64,000 bases of DNA from NCBI GenBank assembly GCA_009691855.1, contig SIAI01000006.1, positions 1 to 64,000 of the forward strand, read 5' to 3'. The position numbers and the translations under genes were made by a program. Each line of letters starts with the position of its first letter. The stretch's first letter is position 1. Source of the stretch: Planctomycetota bacterium. GTDB taxonomy: Bacteria > Planctomycetota > UBA1135 > GCA-002686595. The notes under the pieces are model-generated. The model saw nothing but the letters and a program-made list of their open reading frames with translations. It did no database searches and was not told the origin of the DNA. Positions 63,373 to 64,000 of the stretch are shown one piece after another.

Positions 63373-64000
63373 GCGCGTCCGTGCGCGCCGCGCTGATCGC
63401 GGTGGGGGACGAGCTGCTCTCGGGCTCGCAGAGCGACACGAACTCGAGCTACCTCGCGCGCGAGCTGGAAGCGCTGGGCATCGCCGTGCTCTCGATCGAG
63501 ATCGTCGGCGACGACGAGCCCGATATCGCCGCCGCCGTGCTGCGCGCCAGCGCGCGCGCCGAGCTGGTGCTGGTCGGCGGGGGCCTGGGGCCGACGCTGG
63601 ACGACGTCACGCGCCACGGCATCGCCGCCGCCTTCGGACGCGAGCTGCACGAGGACGCGCAGGCCCTGGCCGCGCTGCGCGCGTGGTTCGAGCTGCGGCG
63701 CGTGCCGATGAGCGACACGAACCGCCGCCAGGCGCTGTTTCCGGTCGGCGCGCGCATCCTGCCCAACCGCGCCGGCACCGCGCCGGCCTTCCTGCTCGAG
63801 CACGAGGGCCGCGCGGTCGCCGCACTGCCCGGTCCGCCGCGCGAACTGAGGGTGGTGTGGGCCGAGGAGCTCGTGCCCTGGTTGCGTGCGCGTGGCTGGC
63901 TCGGCGCCCCGATCGACGAGCGCCGCTTCTTCCTGTTCGGGATCCCGGAGAGCACCTTCGCCGAACGCGCGGGCGCGTGGATGGCGCGCGAGGCCGAGCC
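63369..64000 (+). CDS. cinA: CinA-like competence/damage-inducible protein (truncated by window end)
   Basis: ALIAVGDELLSGSQSDTNSSYLARELEALGI...VLVGGGLGPTLDDVTRHGIAAAFGREL; ATGA overlap with tatC stop; runs off the window. Confidence 0.88.
   Translation, partial: MSASVRAALIAVGDELLSGSQSDTNSSYLARELEALGIAVLSIEIVGDDEPDIAAAVLRASARAELVLVGGGLGPTLDDVTRHGIAAAFGRELHEDAQALAALRAWFELRRVPMSDTNRRQALFPVGARILPNRAGTAPAFLLEHEGRAVAALPGPPRELRVVWAEELVPWLRARGWLGAPIDERRFFLFGIPESTFAERAGAWMAREAE

Overview
GC-rich bacterial chromosome window with dense genes and no rRNA, tRNA or CRISPR array that I could find. Gene style (TPR-rich membrane proteins, orphan DUF1559-like pseudopilin, TSP3/VWA secreted proteins, SBBP propeller) suggests a Planctomycetota-like organism, but that is inference only. 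Housekeeping genes recognised: trxB, uvrB, uvrC, xerC/D-type recombinase, dksA/traR-like, lspA, pyrD, secA, waaA, metK, rho, coaE, tatC and a truncated cinA. The main accessory region is ~8.1-28 kb: eight consecutive paralogous GT-C/TMTC-like multi-TM + TPR proteins on the minus strand, several with overlapping or abutting ends. One lipoprotein of the sulfatase/alkaline-phosphatase fold is embedded among them and a second, membrane-bound one is divergent to the cluster. Both have Thr instead of the formylglycine Cys/Ser. The eighth paralog has lost the DD and HPLTW motifs. P1 and P2 share an in-frame, nucleotide-conserved insertion with a G-quadruplex motif. Other points: (i) a ~176-nt quasi-palindrome filling the gap between an ABC ATPase and its permease; (ii) a second ~151-nt palindrome upstream of a glycosyltransferase; (iii) a dispersed 'gcggaggcgcggagg' hairpin family; (iv) tandem VWA/TSP3 secreted proteins between uvrB and uvrC; (v) a seven-repeat SBBP propeller; (vi) a membrane-anchored coiled-coil protein with a BRCT-like C-terminus; (vii) a Rho with a poly-Gly N-terminus; (viii) a GT4 enzyme fused to a long repeat-bearing coiled coil.
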